Assembly: GCA_014380155.1 (NCBI GenBank) | Contig: JACMKJ010000374.1 | Span: forward strand, 1-16,561 | DNA from: Rhizobacter sp. | Lineage (GTDB): Bacteria > Pseudomonadota > Gammaproteobacteria > Burkholderiales > Burkholderiaceae_C | Reading direction: 5' to 3' | Length of the DNA stretch: 16,561 bases | Shown: one piece after another, positions 6,262 to 15,465 of the stretch | Position numbering within the stretch: position 1 is the first letter of the stretch | Layout: each line of letters opens with the position of its first letter | The notes under the pieces: generated by a model | Database searches by the model: none | What the model was told of the DNA's origin: nothing | What the model saw: only the letters and a program-made list of their open reading frames with translations | Position numbers and translations under genes: made by a program

Positions 6262-9200
6262 ACACCACGACGGGCGCCGTGGTGTAACGGCTGATCAGGG
6301 CCAGCAGGTCTTCTTCTGAGTAAGGCTTGCCGAGGTAGTGATCGACGCCCAGCTCAGCGGCGTAGTCACGGTGCTTCTGGGCGATGCGCGAGGTGATCAT
6401 GATGACCGGCAGTGCACGCAGGCGCGAATCACCGCGAATGTTGCGCACGAGATCGAAGCCGTCCATGCGAGGCATTTCGATGTCGCTCAACACGACCTGC
6501 GGCAGGTCTTCGGCCAGCCGCTCCAGCGCTTCGATGCCGTCCTTGGCCAGGATCACGCGGTAGCCTTCACGCACCAGCAGGCGCTGCGTGACGCGGCGCA
6601 CCGTGAGCGAATCGTCGACCACCAGTATCAGAGGCGCGGCCTGAGCCGCAGCCTCTTCGGCCGTCGGCGTCACAGCTTCGACGGTGCCAGAGCGCAACGC
6701 GGCCACCGTGGCCGCGCGGGCACTTTCGCCGTACAGGGTGGCCAGGGCCACCGGGTTGTAGATCAGCGCTACGGCACCCGAGGCCAGCAGCGTCATGCCG
6801 GCCAAGCCCGGCAGGCGCGACAGTTGCGGCCCGAGGTTCTTGACCACCACTTCCTGCGTACCGAGCACTTCGTCGACGTGCAGTGCAATGCGTTGCTGCG
6901 CGCTGCGCACCACGATGATCGGGCGGGTCCGGGTGACCACTTCCTGGCTGCGCGGGCCTTCTTGCAGGAGCGAGCCGAACCAGAAGAACAACAGCGAGCG
7001 TTCGCCCAGCGGGTAGCTGCCAGTGGCGTAGGCTTCGTCGAGCTCCTTGGCACTGGCGCGGCGCACGATCTCGATCAGCGTGGCCGGCAGGGCCACCACG
7101 GTCGAACCGCTGCGCACCATCACCACCTGCGTCACTGCCGTGGTCAAGGGCAACACCAGCTTGAAGCTCGTGCCCTGGCCGGCTGCAGTGGCGGTTTCGA
7201 TGCGGCCGCCCATGGCGTTCACTTCAGAGCGCACCACGTCCATGCCGACGCCACGGCCAGACAGCTCGGTCACGGTGTCGGCGGTCGAGAAACCAGAGTT
7301 GAAGATCAGGTTGGCCAGGTCACCGGCGCTGTGTTGCTCGTTGGCCTGGATGAGGCCCATGGCCACACCCTTGTCGCGGATGCGTTGCAGGTTGAGGCCG
7401 GCGCCGTCGTCGCGGAACTCCACGCCAACTTCGTTGCCCTCCTGGTGCAGGGCGACGACGATGCTGCCGATGGCGTCTTTGCCAGCTGCGGTGCGCGTCT
7501 CCGGCGCCTCGATGCCGTGCGTCACGCAGTTGCGCAGCAAGTGCTCAAAGGCAGGCGTCATGCGGTCCAGCACGCCACGGTCGATTTCGATCGAGCCGCC
7601 GACGATGTCAAGCCGCACCTGCTTGCCGGTTTCCTTGGCCGCCTGGCGTACAACGCGATAGAGACGGTCAGACGTGCTCTCGAATTCGACCATGCGGGTA
7701 CGCAGCAGGTCGTCTTGCAAGTCTCGTGTGAGGCGGGCCTGGGCGGCGAGTTCGTCTTCGGTCGTTTCCAGCGTGCGGGTCAGCGTGCGCTGTACCGTGG
7801 CCACGTCGTTCACCGACTCGGCCATCATGCGGGTGAGTTCCTGGAAACGCGTGAAACGGTCGGACTCGAGCGGGTCAAACGCTTCGTGCGCCTGTTTGGC
7901 AGCTTCCTGGCGCGAAATCATCTGCGTCTCGGCCTGGAACTCGATGTCGCGCAACTGCACGCGCAAGCGCTCCAGGTTGTCGGTCAGGTCGCCGAGCGAG
8001 CCGCGCATGTTGCCCACTTCGGATTCGATCCGCGAACGGGTGATGCTCACCTCACCGGCCTGGTTGACCAGGCGCTCCAGCAAGGGGCCGCGCACCCGCA
8101 CTGCGGCGTTGGAGGCGCCGACGTTGCGATCGCCTGCGGTTTGTGCCGGCGCGTCACCCTCGTTGGCGGCAAAACGCGACCAGTCGACATCACGCGATGG
8201 CGCAGCAGCAGCAGGGGCTGCTGCTGCCACCGGGGCTTGCGGCGCCAGCACCGGTGCTGGTGTGGGCACCACCGGCTCGCTCACCTGAACCGGTGGCAAA
8301 GTCACCGCCACGGGTGGCAACACGGGGGCCACCACGGGCATGACCGGCGGAGCCATGACGACTGGTTCCGGCTCCGAGAGCGCAGCGTGCACAGAATCTT
8401 CAGCCTCGGCATAAGCCTGGGCGTCACGCGAGCGCAGCGCCTCGAAGGTGGCCGAGAGGGCATCGGAGCGAGACTGCAGCGCTTCCACGTCAGCCGCGCT
8501 GGCAGCTGGCTGGGCCAGCAGGTGTTCGATCAGGGTTTCAAGCCGGTGGGCCATTTCACCCAAGCGCATGGCACCTGCCAAACGGGCACCGCCCTTGAGC
8601 GTGTGCAGCGTGCGCATGCAAGACGCCGCCGGGCCGTTGTCGGTCGGTCGACGGGCCCATTCGCGCAGCTTGGAGTCGAGCTGCGGCAGCAGTTCTTCGG
8701 CCTCTTCCTCGAAGATCGGGAACAGCTCGGCGTCGACCGCGTCCACAGAATCGATGTCGTCTTCGCCGTCGAGTGCATCGGCACGAACCGGCGCAGCGCG
8801 TGTGACCTCGACGGGCAGCGGTGCAAAGGTCTTGAACTCGGCTTGGCCGAGCGAGCCGACATTGGTGTCGAGCCCGCCGAACGCGCTGTCGACATGGGCC
8901 GCCAGGGCTTCGGAGTTGGCCACCAAAGGCGCCGGGCGCGACGAGCGAGCCAGAGGCTCGACAGGCGGCGGCTCGACAAACTCGGGCTCTTCGAGCAGCA
9001 CCGGGGGCGGCGGTGCTTCGGGTTCAGGGGCTTCGGCCGCATTGGCGGCCTCGAGCCGGCGAGCCGAGCTGATCTCGTGCTCGGCCAGGCGTTGCAGCAG
9101 CTCGGGCGACACCGGCTTCAAGAAGCCAGCGGCAAATTGATGCAGGAGGCGGCGAATCTCTTCGGCCGCATCGACGAACAAACGGGCCTCTTCGGGCGTG

Positions 9201-12200
9201 CCGTGGCCGATGGTGTGCGAACGTGTCAGCGCGTGCTCGACCAGGCGCGCCAGATGCGACAGGTCGCTGAAGCCCACGGTGGCTGAGCTGCCCGCCAACG
9301 AATGCGCCAGCGCGACCGGTACCTCTCCCACGGGGCGGTACAGCTCCATGCCCCACTCGGCCACGTCGGTGGTCAGACGGCGCGAGAGCTCGTCGGCTTC
9401 GTTCAGGTAGATGTTGAACAGCGGGATGCTGATGCGCAGGTCACCCACGATCTTGACTTGATCGTCGTCAGACGGAGCGGGGGCCACATCGGCAGGCTCC
9501 GGCGCGAGCTCGGGCTCCAGCGGCGCGTCAAGAGCAAACAGCTTGTCGTCGAGATCGAGTTCGATCAGTTCGACAGACTCAGCGGTCGGTAATGGCTCGA
9601 CCGGTGCATGCACCTCGACCACCGTGGGCTGCTCGAATGCCTCGAGCAACTCGTCGGCCTGCAGGTCAATGGTCGGCGTGGGGGTCGCGGCCGCGGTGGC
9701 CGCGAGGGGTTTTGGGTCGTCGAACGAACCCAGATCAAGGTCGAACGACAGTTCGGGCAGTGGCTCGGTCGCTGGCCGGGCAGCAGGTGCCGGCACCGGA
9801 GCTGGCGGGGGCGACAGGACCAGGTCTTGTGCGCTCGGCAGATCCACCGGGAACGACAAGGACATCATCGGCAGATCGGCACCCGCCGACGGCACGACGG
9901 CCGGAACCGGCTGGCCGTTTGCAAGTGCATCGGCAGCGGCTTTCACCGGGGCGGCGTTGAACGCGCCCGACTGCTGGATCGCAATCGCCTCGACCCAGTC
10001 GCTGAAATAGCTCAGGGTGTTGTTGGAGAAACCGAGCAGCGTCGGATCGGCCGCCTTTTGTTCGGCCAACCAGCTGTTGTAGACCTGCTCGCAAACCCAA
10101 CCGGCGTCGCCGAATTCCTTCAGCCCGACCATGCGCGAGCTGCCCTTGAGCGTGTGGAACGCACGGCGCACGGTGGTCAGTTGCTCCAGGTTGGCCGGGG
10201 AGTTGGCCAACAGTGCCAACGCACCCTGGGCAGTTTCGATCACCTCGCGAGCTTCCTCGAGGAAGATCTCGCGCATTTCGGGGTCGTCACCGAGGTCGGT
10301 CGCCAGGCTGGTGGGCGTGGGAGACAAAGGGGGGGGAGGCGGCGGCGCCTTGGCGGCCACGGGCTCCGGCTCCAGTCCCACCGGCTCACTCGCGGTATGG
10401 ACAAAATCGGCCAGGGCCTCCGACAGCTGCTCGCGTGCGGCGGTAACTTCAGCCGGCCCGCTGGCATGCTCGATGGCGTTTTGGGCCTGGGCCACAGCGG
10501 CCTGCAATTCAGGCTGCGCGGCGGCTTGTGCTTCGTGCGACAGGTGCTCGAGGTCACGTGACACCTCGTCGAGCGGCACACGGTCGCTCACGGCGGCAAA
10601 GGCCAGCGATTGCGCTTGTTCGATCAGGCGCGGCTCGATGGCCGGCACCACCAGGTTGGAGGCATTGCGTGCCGCAGCGCTGCGGCCCATCAGAGGGCTG
10701 AGCGTGCCGGCCTGCGGGTCATAGACAAACAGCGACTTGGCCACTTGCGGCTGCACGCTGAGCATGTCGATCAGGAAGCCCAGCGCACCGAGGTTGCTGG
10801 CAAGGCGATCGAAGGTGCCCGATTGCACGACCAGTTGCGGGTCGACTTCGGTGCTGAGCAGGCCGTCGACGTCGTCGCGCATGCGCAGCACCGCGTGAGC
10901 GGCCTGGTCCATGCCGAGCACCGACAACACACCGCGCATCGAGGCCAGCAAGCCCGGCACCGGTGACAGCGCTTCACGTTGAGCGGGATTGCGGAAGAAC
11001 TGGTCGATGTGCTTTTCAGCTTCAGACAGCGAGGCACGCAGCTCCTGCACCACGCTGCCCATGGTCTGGCGGTCGGAGACGCGGCGGTACAGCTCCTCCA
11101 TCCAGGCTTCGAGCGGGTCGGGGGTGTTGCCGGCGCGCACCGAGGTAATGCGGTTGGCCAGGCGTTTGACGCGTTGAGCTTCTTCGGGGTGGTCAAAGTC
11201 GCCGTCTTCCAGTGAGGCTTCGAGGTACAGCACGCTGGTGGCCACTTCCATGGCCAGCGGGGGCTGCGGCGCCGCGCCGGTCTGCTGGGTATGGGCCACG
11301 GCTTGGGCGAGCTCGTCGGCCAGCAGGTCGCCACTGGGGTAGAGACGCTTGAGCGAGTCGCCGACCAGAGAGAACTGCTCGGACAAGCCGCCCATGCGGT
11401 GCATTTCGCCGCCGGCAATGGCCGACCAAGCGTCTTTGGCGCTGGCCACGCGCTTGCGGGCCTGGGCGATCACGGCCGGGTCAAAGCGGCCCAGGCGGTT
11501 GACTTCGTAATCGGCCGGCGCGTGTTGGGCCAGCGAATAGGCTTGACGGACTGCAGCCAGACGCGGTGCCTTGCGGCCATCGCCCGGCGAGGCGCTTTGA
11601 GCGCAGAAGAACAGCAGGTCTTGCGCCAAACGTTCGGAGACATCGGTCTCGCCACGCTGGAACACACGGAATTGGGCCAGCAGGCGAGAAGCGACACGCT
11701 TGCTGAACAGGTCAGGCTTCAGGAAACCATGCGCCTGGCTCTCAAAGAAGGCTGCGGCCAACTGCCACAGCGTGGCCGCCGGCATGCTGGGTGCGCCTGC
11801 GCCCAGGCTGGCGCAGATGTCGCTCATCGACAGCGCGGCCTGGGAGTTCTGGCCGCGCATCATCAGCAGCAACTGCTTTTCCAATGCCGCACGGGCGGAT
11901 TCGTCCACCGCATGCGCTGTGATGCCATTTTCGGGCGCGAGCTCCAGCCAGCGCCAGTCATTGACCCAGAGGTCGGCCGGGTGAATGCGATCGGCACCCG
12001 CCAATGCCTGCACGGCTTGGTAACGCGGGAACAGCCCGAGCGGCGACACCGGCTTGCCCGACAGCATGCGCTGCAGGAAGTCGAGCAAGGCAAACGAAGC
12101 CATCTCGATGGTGTCGACGTCGGCCACCGTCAGCTTGTCGGGTTTGGCGACAAAACGTTGCACCGCAGCTTCGCTGGCGCGCAGCACCACAGCCACGGCG

Positions 12201-12442
12201 GGCAGGCCGACCAGCTCGAGCGCACCCACGCCCTGGTGGATCTGCTGCCTGGCAGTGCGCAGCACCGCCGGGTCGACGGCGTCGACGTCGGAGCCGCTGA
12301 CCGATTCGCTTTCTTTCACGAAGCGGCGCAAAGCCTTGTGGGCGTTGTCGAGCGAGCGACGCAGCTCCTCGTGCACCCACGCCAACGCACTGAGGTCGTC
12401 GCTCATCTCGCTCATGGTGTCGCTCATCGCGGGGCTGTCCAT
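6260..12442 (-). CDS. chpA: ChpA/PilL: multi-Hpt hybrid CheA histidine kinase of the Pil-Chp system
   Basis: A 2060-residue cytoplasmic kinase for type IV pilus control. In order: an N-terminal Hpt-like domain with H69 in 'IHQGVGALELVG' (the lysine three after His is Val); a FimL/ChpA-like region with a degenerate Hpt at 'LLASMRGVLSVLG', where A500 replaces His; a proline linker near 700; Hpt with H763 in 'FHTLKGSSRMVG'; Hpt with H1047 in 'AHSLAGSSATVG'; Hpt with H1280 in 'LHTLKGGARLAG'; a long Pro/Ala linker (about 1354-1414); a CheA dimerisation helix pair (about 1450-1570); a HATPase with N-box 'HLLRNCVTHGIE' (from 1634), 'FRDDGAGLN' and 'GRGVGMDVV' (about 1730-1738); a CheW-like domain (about 1765-1900); and a receiver with phospho-Asp D1987 in 'LSDIEMPRMDG'. 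The start at ATG 12442 has AAGG six bases before it. It follows pilJ by 55 bases. PaChpA is longer, so this is a shorter family form. Confidence 0.95.
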   Translation of the reverse strand: MDSPAMSDTMSEMSDDLSALAWVHEELRRSLDNAHKALRRFVKESESVSGSDVDAVDPAVLRTARQQIHQGVGALELVGLPAVAVVLRASEAAVQRFVAKPDKLTVADVDTIEMASFALLDFLQRMLSGKPVSPLGLFPRYQAVQALAGADRIHPADLWVNDWRWLELAPENGITAHAVDESARAALEKQLLLMMRGQNSQAALSMSDICASLGAGAPSMPAATLWQLAAAFFESQAHGFLKPDLFSKRVASRLLAQFRVFQRGETDVSERLAQDLLFFCAQSASPGDGRKAPRLAAVRQAYSLAQHAPADYEVNRLGRFDPAVIAQARKRVASAKDAWSAIAGGEMHRMGGLSEQFSLVGDSLKRLYPSGDLLADELAQAVAHTQQTGAAPQPPLAMEVATSVLYLEASLEDGDFDHPEEAQRVKRLANRITSVRAGNTPDPLEAWMEELYRRVSDRQTMGSVVQELRASLSEAEKHIDQFFRNPAQREALSPVPGLLASMRGVLSVLGMDQAAHAVLRMRDDVDGLLSTEVDPQLVVQSGTFDRLASNLGALGFLIDMLSVQPQVAKSLFVYDPQAGTLSPLMGRSAAARNASNLVVPAIEPRLIEQAQSLAFAAVSDRVPLDEVSRDLEHLSHEAQAAAQPELQAAVAQAQNAIEHASGPAEVTAAREQLSEALADFVHTASEPVGLEPEPVAAKAPPPPPPLSPTPTSLATDLGDDPEMREIFLEEAREVIETAQGALALLANSPANLEQLTTVRRAFHTLKGSSRMVGLKEFGDAGWVCEQVYNSWLAEQKAADPTLLGFSNNTLSYFSDWVEAIAIQQSGAFNAAPVKAAADALANGQPVPAVVPSAGADLPMMSLSFPVDLPSAQDLVLSPPPAPVPAPAARPATEPLPELSFDLDLGSFDDPKPLAATAAATPTPTIDLQADELLEAFEQPTVVEVHAPVEPLPTAESVELIELDLDDKLFALDAPLEPELAPEPADVAPAPSDDDQVKIVGDLRISIPLFNIYLNEADELSRRLTTDVAEWGMELYRPVGEVPVALAHSLAGSSATVGFSDLSHLARLVEHALTRSHTIGHGTPEEARLFVDAAEEIRRLLHQFAAGFLKPVSPELLQRLAEHEISSARRLEAANAAEAPEPEAPPPPVLLEEPEFVEPPPVEPLARSSRPAPLVANSEALAAHVDSAFGGLDTNVGSLGQAEFKTFAPLPVEVTRAAPVRADALDGEDDIDSVDAVDAELFPIFEEEAEELLPQLDSKLREWARRPTDNGPAASCMRTLHTLKGGARLAGAMRLGEMAHRLETLIEHLLAQPAASAADVEALQSRSDALSATFEALRSRDAQAYAEAEDSVHAALSEPEPVVMAPPVMPVVAPVLPPVAVTLPPVQVSEPVVPTPAPVLAPQAPVAAAAPAAAAPSRDVDWSRFAANEGDAPAQTAGDRNVGASNAAVRVRGPLLERLVNQAGEVSITRSRIESEVGNMRGSLGDLTDNLERLRVQLRDIEFQAETQMISRQEAAKQAHEAFDPLESDRFTRFQELTRMMAESVNDVATVQRTLTRTLETTEDELAAQARLTRDLQDDLLRTRMVEFESTSDRLYRVVRQAAKETGKQVRLDIVGGSIEIDRGVLDRMTPAFEHLLRNCVTHGIEAPETRTAAGKDAIGSIVVALHQEGNEVGVEFRDDGAGLNLQRIRDKGVAMGLIQANEQHSAGDLANLIFNSGFSTADTVTELSGRGVGMDVVRSEVNAMGGRIETATAAGQGTSFKLVLPLTTAVTQVVMVRSGSTVVALPATLIEIVRRASAKELDEAYATGSYPLGERSLLFFWFGSLLQEGPRSQEVVTRTRPIIVVRSAQQRIALHVDEVLGTQEVVVKNLGPQLSRLPGLAGMTLLASGAVALIYNPVALATLYGESARAATVAALRSGTVEAVTPTAEEAAAQAAPLILVVDDSLTVRRVTQRLLVREGYRVILAKDGIEALERLAEDLPQVVLSDIEMPRMDGFDLVRNIRGDSRLRALPVIMITSRIAQKHRDYAAELGVDHYLGKPYSEEDLLALISRYTTAPVVV

Positions 12443-12497
12443 CCGATGCCTTGTGTCGAGTCAGGGGCTGCGGCCGCAAGGACCGCAGGCGCTGTGA

Positions 12498-14822
12498 TCA
12501 GCCGATCTTGAACCGGGCCACCGACTGCTTCAGTTCTTCAGCAGTCCGGGACAGTTCGCGCACCATCTGTGCCGTGGAACGCGTACCTTCACCAGTTTGC
12601 TCCGTCACCGCAAAAATGTGCTGAATGTTGGCAGCCACCACGTTGGCAGATTCGGCTTCTCGCAGTGCCTGGTTGGAAATCTGCCCGATCAGCTCAGCAA
12701 GCTGGCGTGACACACGGTCAATGTCGCCGAGCGCGTTACCTGCCGCGTCAGACAGCCGGGTTCCTTCCACCACACCCTGCGTGGATCGCTCCATGGCGCC
12801 CACCGCGTCTTGGGTGTCGGTCTGAATGGTCTTCACCAGGGCCGCAATCTGCCGCGTTGCATCGCCGGAGCGTTCTGCAAGCCGCTGGACTTCTTCGGCA
12901 ACCACCGAGAAGCCTCGGCCGGCCTCACCAGCCGATGCGGCCTGAATGGCGGCGTTCAGAGCCAGCACGTTCGTCTGCTCCGTAATGTCTGAAATCAGTT
13001 CGGTGATTTCACCAATCTCCTGCGACGACTCACCGAGTCGCTTGATCCGCTTGGAGGTTTCCTGAATCTGGTCGCGAATCGAGTTCATACCGCCGATGGT
13101 GTTTTGCACCGCGGTGAGACCGGATTCAGCGGCTTTCAGCGACTGGCGCGCCACCTGGGCCGTTTGCTGGGCTTGTGCCGACACTTCGTTGATTCGGCCT
13201 GCCATCTGCAGCACCGACTCGCCGGTTTCGCGAATCTCTCGCAGCTGTTCGTCGGAGGCTGCCAGCAGCTCGGTCGACGTGGCTTCCACCTGCTGCGTCG
13301 TTTCGGTCACCCGGCCTACCGTGCCTTGCACCTGCGACACCAGGGTTCGCAGCTCTTCCACCGTGTAGTTCACCGAGTCGGCAATGGCGCCCGTGATGTC
13401 TTCGGTCACCGTGGCTTGTTGTGTCAAGTCGCCTTCAGCCACCGTTTGCAGTTCGTTCATCAATCGCAAAATGGCGGCCTGGTTGGCGTCATTCACGCGT
13501 TTGGCTTCTTGCTCCTGGCGTTCGGCTTCCATCTGCTGCGACTTGGCAACCGTGGCGCGCTGCGCCTGGTCGTTCACATACAGCTTCAGCAGGCCGGCAC
13601 CGCCAGCAGCAAGCAGCGCGGCAAACAGCACCAGCACCACCAGTGCGACGCGACTGAAGCCGGTTTCGGCGCCGAGGCGGTCCTGCACGACTTCAAGGCC
13701 TTTTCGCAGCGGCTCGCTGTCGGCAATGATCGATGCCTGGGCTTCACGTGCCGAGACCAGACCTTGCAGGTTGCCCAGAATCGAGCCGGCTTCGGTGCGT
13801 GTCTCTTCGTATTGCTTCAGCAGCGCTTGCAGGCGCTCCTTGGTCTGCGGGTCCTTGGTGCCGGGCAGGCGCAACTCGGCGTTGCCGTTGAGCAGGCCGT
13901 CGGCGATTTCACGGAAGGAGTTCAAGTCCTTGCCGAGCAAGAACACGGCTTCGGGGCTCACGCCCTCCATGGTCAGGAATTCGTTGGCCGACTTGCCGAT
14001 ACGCTGGGTCAACATCACCAACTGGCCCACCGCCGACAGCTCGGCCGGCGAGGCCTCTTGTTGCAGCTTGAGGGACGACACCGTTTCAGCAATTTCAAGC
14101 AGGTCGGACGACTGGCGGTTGATGGTGCGAAGCGCCTTGCCCACCTGCGTCAGGATCTTTTCCTGGCCCATCACGGTATTCGCGTTCTTTTCAGCACGGT
14201 CCACCAGCGGCACCATGGGAGTCAGCGACTCCTGCACCGACGAAGGCGCCGCATCGATGGTGCCCTCACCCTTGGCCAGCCCGCGCACGCTCTTGGCCAA
14301 CACTTCGGTACTTTCCTTCACCTCCGGGAATGCCGAGGCGCTACCGATCAGCGCCTGTGACACCGACTTGGCGAGACGCTGTGACTGCATCAGCGCCTGG
14401 CCGGAGGCCGCCACCTGGGCCGAGCCCTTGGCCGCCGAGTTCAACGAGTAGATGGTCATGCCGACCAGGCCCGCCAGACCCAAGCCCACGAGAGCCAGCA
14501 AGATGCGCTGCTGCGTCGCAACCGGTGCATTGCCGATCAGCGGCAAGCCGGTGGCGCCAGCGGCATCATCGGAGCCGGAAGCAGGCAGGCGGGTTTCGGC
14601 GAAGTCTGCAATCTCCGAGGGAGCTGCCTCGGTGATGATGGACGAGTCCATGTGCACCGTGCGCGTCATGGGGTCGCCCAATGCCGCCGAGCCAGCCGAT
14701 CCATCGCGCATGGGCCGGTCCAGGGCAACCACATCGTCCATCGGGATCACGGGGTTGTCGTGATCCAACGCGTCGGAGTCGCGACCTTTGCCGATGCTTT
14801 TGAATTTGTCCAGGAAGCTCAT
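12498..14822 (-). CDS. pilJ: PilJ: type IV pilus methyl-accepting chemoreceptor
   Basis: A 774-residue receptor for the Pil-Chp pathway. An acidic, low-complexity cytoplasmic stretch (1 to about 105) precedes TM1 at about 107-126 ('ILLALVGLGLAGLVGMTIY'). A periplasmic helical PilJ-type sensor region follows, then TM2 at about 390-412 ('VALVVLVLFAALLAAGGAG'), a HAMP region ('LMNELQTVAEGDLTQ') and a coiled-coil signalling domain whose hairpin is 'TEQTNVLALNAAIQAASAGE', followed by 'AGRGFSVVAEEVQRLAERS'. The start at ATG 14822 has GAGGA just upstream. The open frame continues 41 codons further, but without support. No CheR-binding pentapeptide is seen at the C-terminus, which ends 'SVARFKIG'. 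Partners: PilI and ChpA downstream and upstream in the same operon. Confidence 0.95.
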   Translation of the reverse strand: MSFLDKFKSIGKGRDSDALDHDNPVIPMDDVVALDRPMRDGSAGSAALGDPMTRTVHMDSSIITEAAPSEIADFAETRLPASGSDDAAGATGLPLIGNAPVATQQRILLALVGLGLAGLVGMTIYSLNSAAKGSAQVAASGQALMQSQRLAKSVSQALIGSASAFPEVKESTEVLAKSVRGLAKGEGTIDAAPSSVQESLTPMVPLVDRAEKNANTVMGQEKILTQVGKALRTINRQSSDLLEIAETVSSLKLQQEASPAELSAVGQLVMLTQRIGKSANEFLTMEGVSPEAVFLLGKDLNSFREIADGLLNGNAELRLPGTKDPQTKERLQALLKQYEETRTEAGSILGNLQGLVSAREAQASIIADSEPLRKGLEVVQDRLGAETGFSRVALVVLVLFAALLAAGGAGLLKLYVNDQAQRATVAKSQQMEAERQEQEAKRVNDANQAAILRLMNELQTVAEGDLTQQATVTEDITGAIADSVNYTVEELRTLVSQVQGTVGRVTETTQQVEATSTELLAASDEQLREIRETGESVLQMAGRINEVSAQAQQTAQVARQSLKAAESGLTAVQNTIGGMNSIRDQIQETSKRIKRLGESSQEIGEITELISDITEQTNVLALNAAIQAASAGEAGRGFSVVAEEVQRLAERSGDATRQIAALVKTIQTDTQDAVGAMERSTQGVVEGTRLSDAAGNALGDIDRVSRQLAELIGQISNQALREAESANVVAANIQHIFAVTEQTGEGTRSTAQMVRELSRTAEELKQSVARFKIG

Positions 14823-14881
14823 ATGTTCCTCGTTCCGTCGTGTCTCAATGTGACTGTCAGAAAGCCTTGCGCCAACGCGCG

Positions 14882-15400
14882 TCAGCCCGCGATCTTCAGA
14901 AATGCCGACTCGTTGGCCAGCGCCGCGAGATTGAGCTCGCGCCACAGCCGGTTGTTCTCGTCTCGATAGTGCGTGCCGACAAAGGGCGGCTTCGCCTGCC
15001 CGTCATCGGCTTGGGGCTTCAACTGCTCCAGATTGCGCAGACCAGAAAGCCGGTCCACCATCACGGCGCAATTGATGTTCAGGTCGGTGTTGAAGGCCAC
15101 GAACCAGGACTGCTCCCGCCCTTGCTCCTGGCTGCGAATGCCCAGGAAGCCGGCCAAATCGACCACGCCGTGCAAACGGCCGCGCAAGTTGGCCACGCCC
15201 ATGAACCAGCGGCTGGTGTAGGGCACGGGCATCGCGGGCACGAACGGGAAAATTTCGCCAGCTTCCTGCAAAGGGAACAGGAAGCCATGACCCCCACATT
15301 CGACGGCCAGCCAGGATTTGCCACGCTCTTGCGTTCGCGCCGCTTTGAGCTTTTCAGCCAGGCGGCTTTGCAGCTCGCGCAGTGCTTCCTTATTGGCCAT
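14882..15400 (-). CDS. pilI: PilI: CheW-like coupling protein
   Basis: A 172-residue single CheW domain protein that would link PilJ to ChpA at the inner membrane face. After an N-terminal helix rich in Lys/Arg/Glu, the CheW fold is seen in 'SWLAVECGGHGFLFPLQEAGE', cut here as 'LAVECGGHGFLFPLQEAGE' (the signal-input strand pair), 'YTSRWFMGVANLRGRLHGVV' (the receptor-contact region with NLRG), 'DLAGFLGI' and 'NCAVMVDRLSGL'. Start ATG 15400 is preceded by CAGGTGTGA. It lies 59 bases before pilJ and 65 bases after pilH, all on the same strand. Confidence 0.93.
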   Translation of the reverse strand: MANKEALRELQSRLAEKLKAARTQERGKSWLAVECGGHGFLFPLQEAGEIFPFVPAMPVPYTSRWFMGVANLRGRLHGVVDLAGFLGIRSQEQGREQSWFVAFNTDLNINCAVMVDRLSGLRNLEQLKPQADDGQAKPPFVGTHYRDENNRLWRELNLAALANESAFLKIAG

Positions 15401-15465
15401 TCACACCTGCCTGCGGGACGTGAGAGGGTTGCATTCGCCGTGCCGATCTCTTGAGTGAGAGGGTG

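Noticed and set aside
5140..6294. A 384-codon plus-strand frame across the diguanylate cyclase gene
   Set aside because: The opposite strand carries a complete GAF-GGDEF protein with catalytic and inhibitory motifs; this frame has none.
6338..9286. A 982-codon open frame on the plus strand inside chpA
   Set aside because: It is antisense to clear Hpt, HATPase and CheW coding sequence, has His/Arg/Gln-rich composition typical of a shadow frame in GC-rich DNA, and shows no recognisable domain.
12468..12488. CTGCGG/CCGCAG 6-bp inverted repeat between pilJ and chpA
   Set aside because: A short stem with a 9-base loop in GC-rich DNA is expected by chance, and no T-run follows; not enough to call a terminator.
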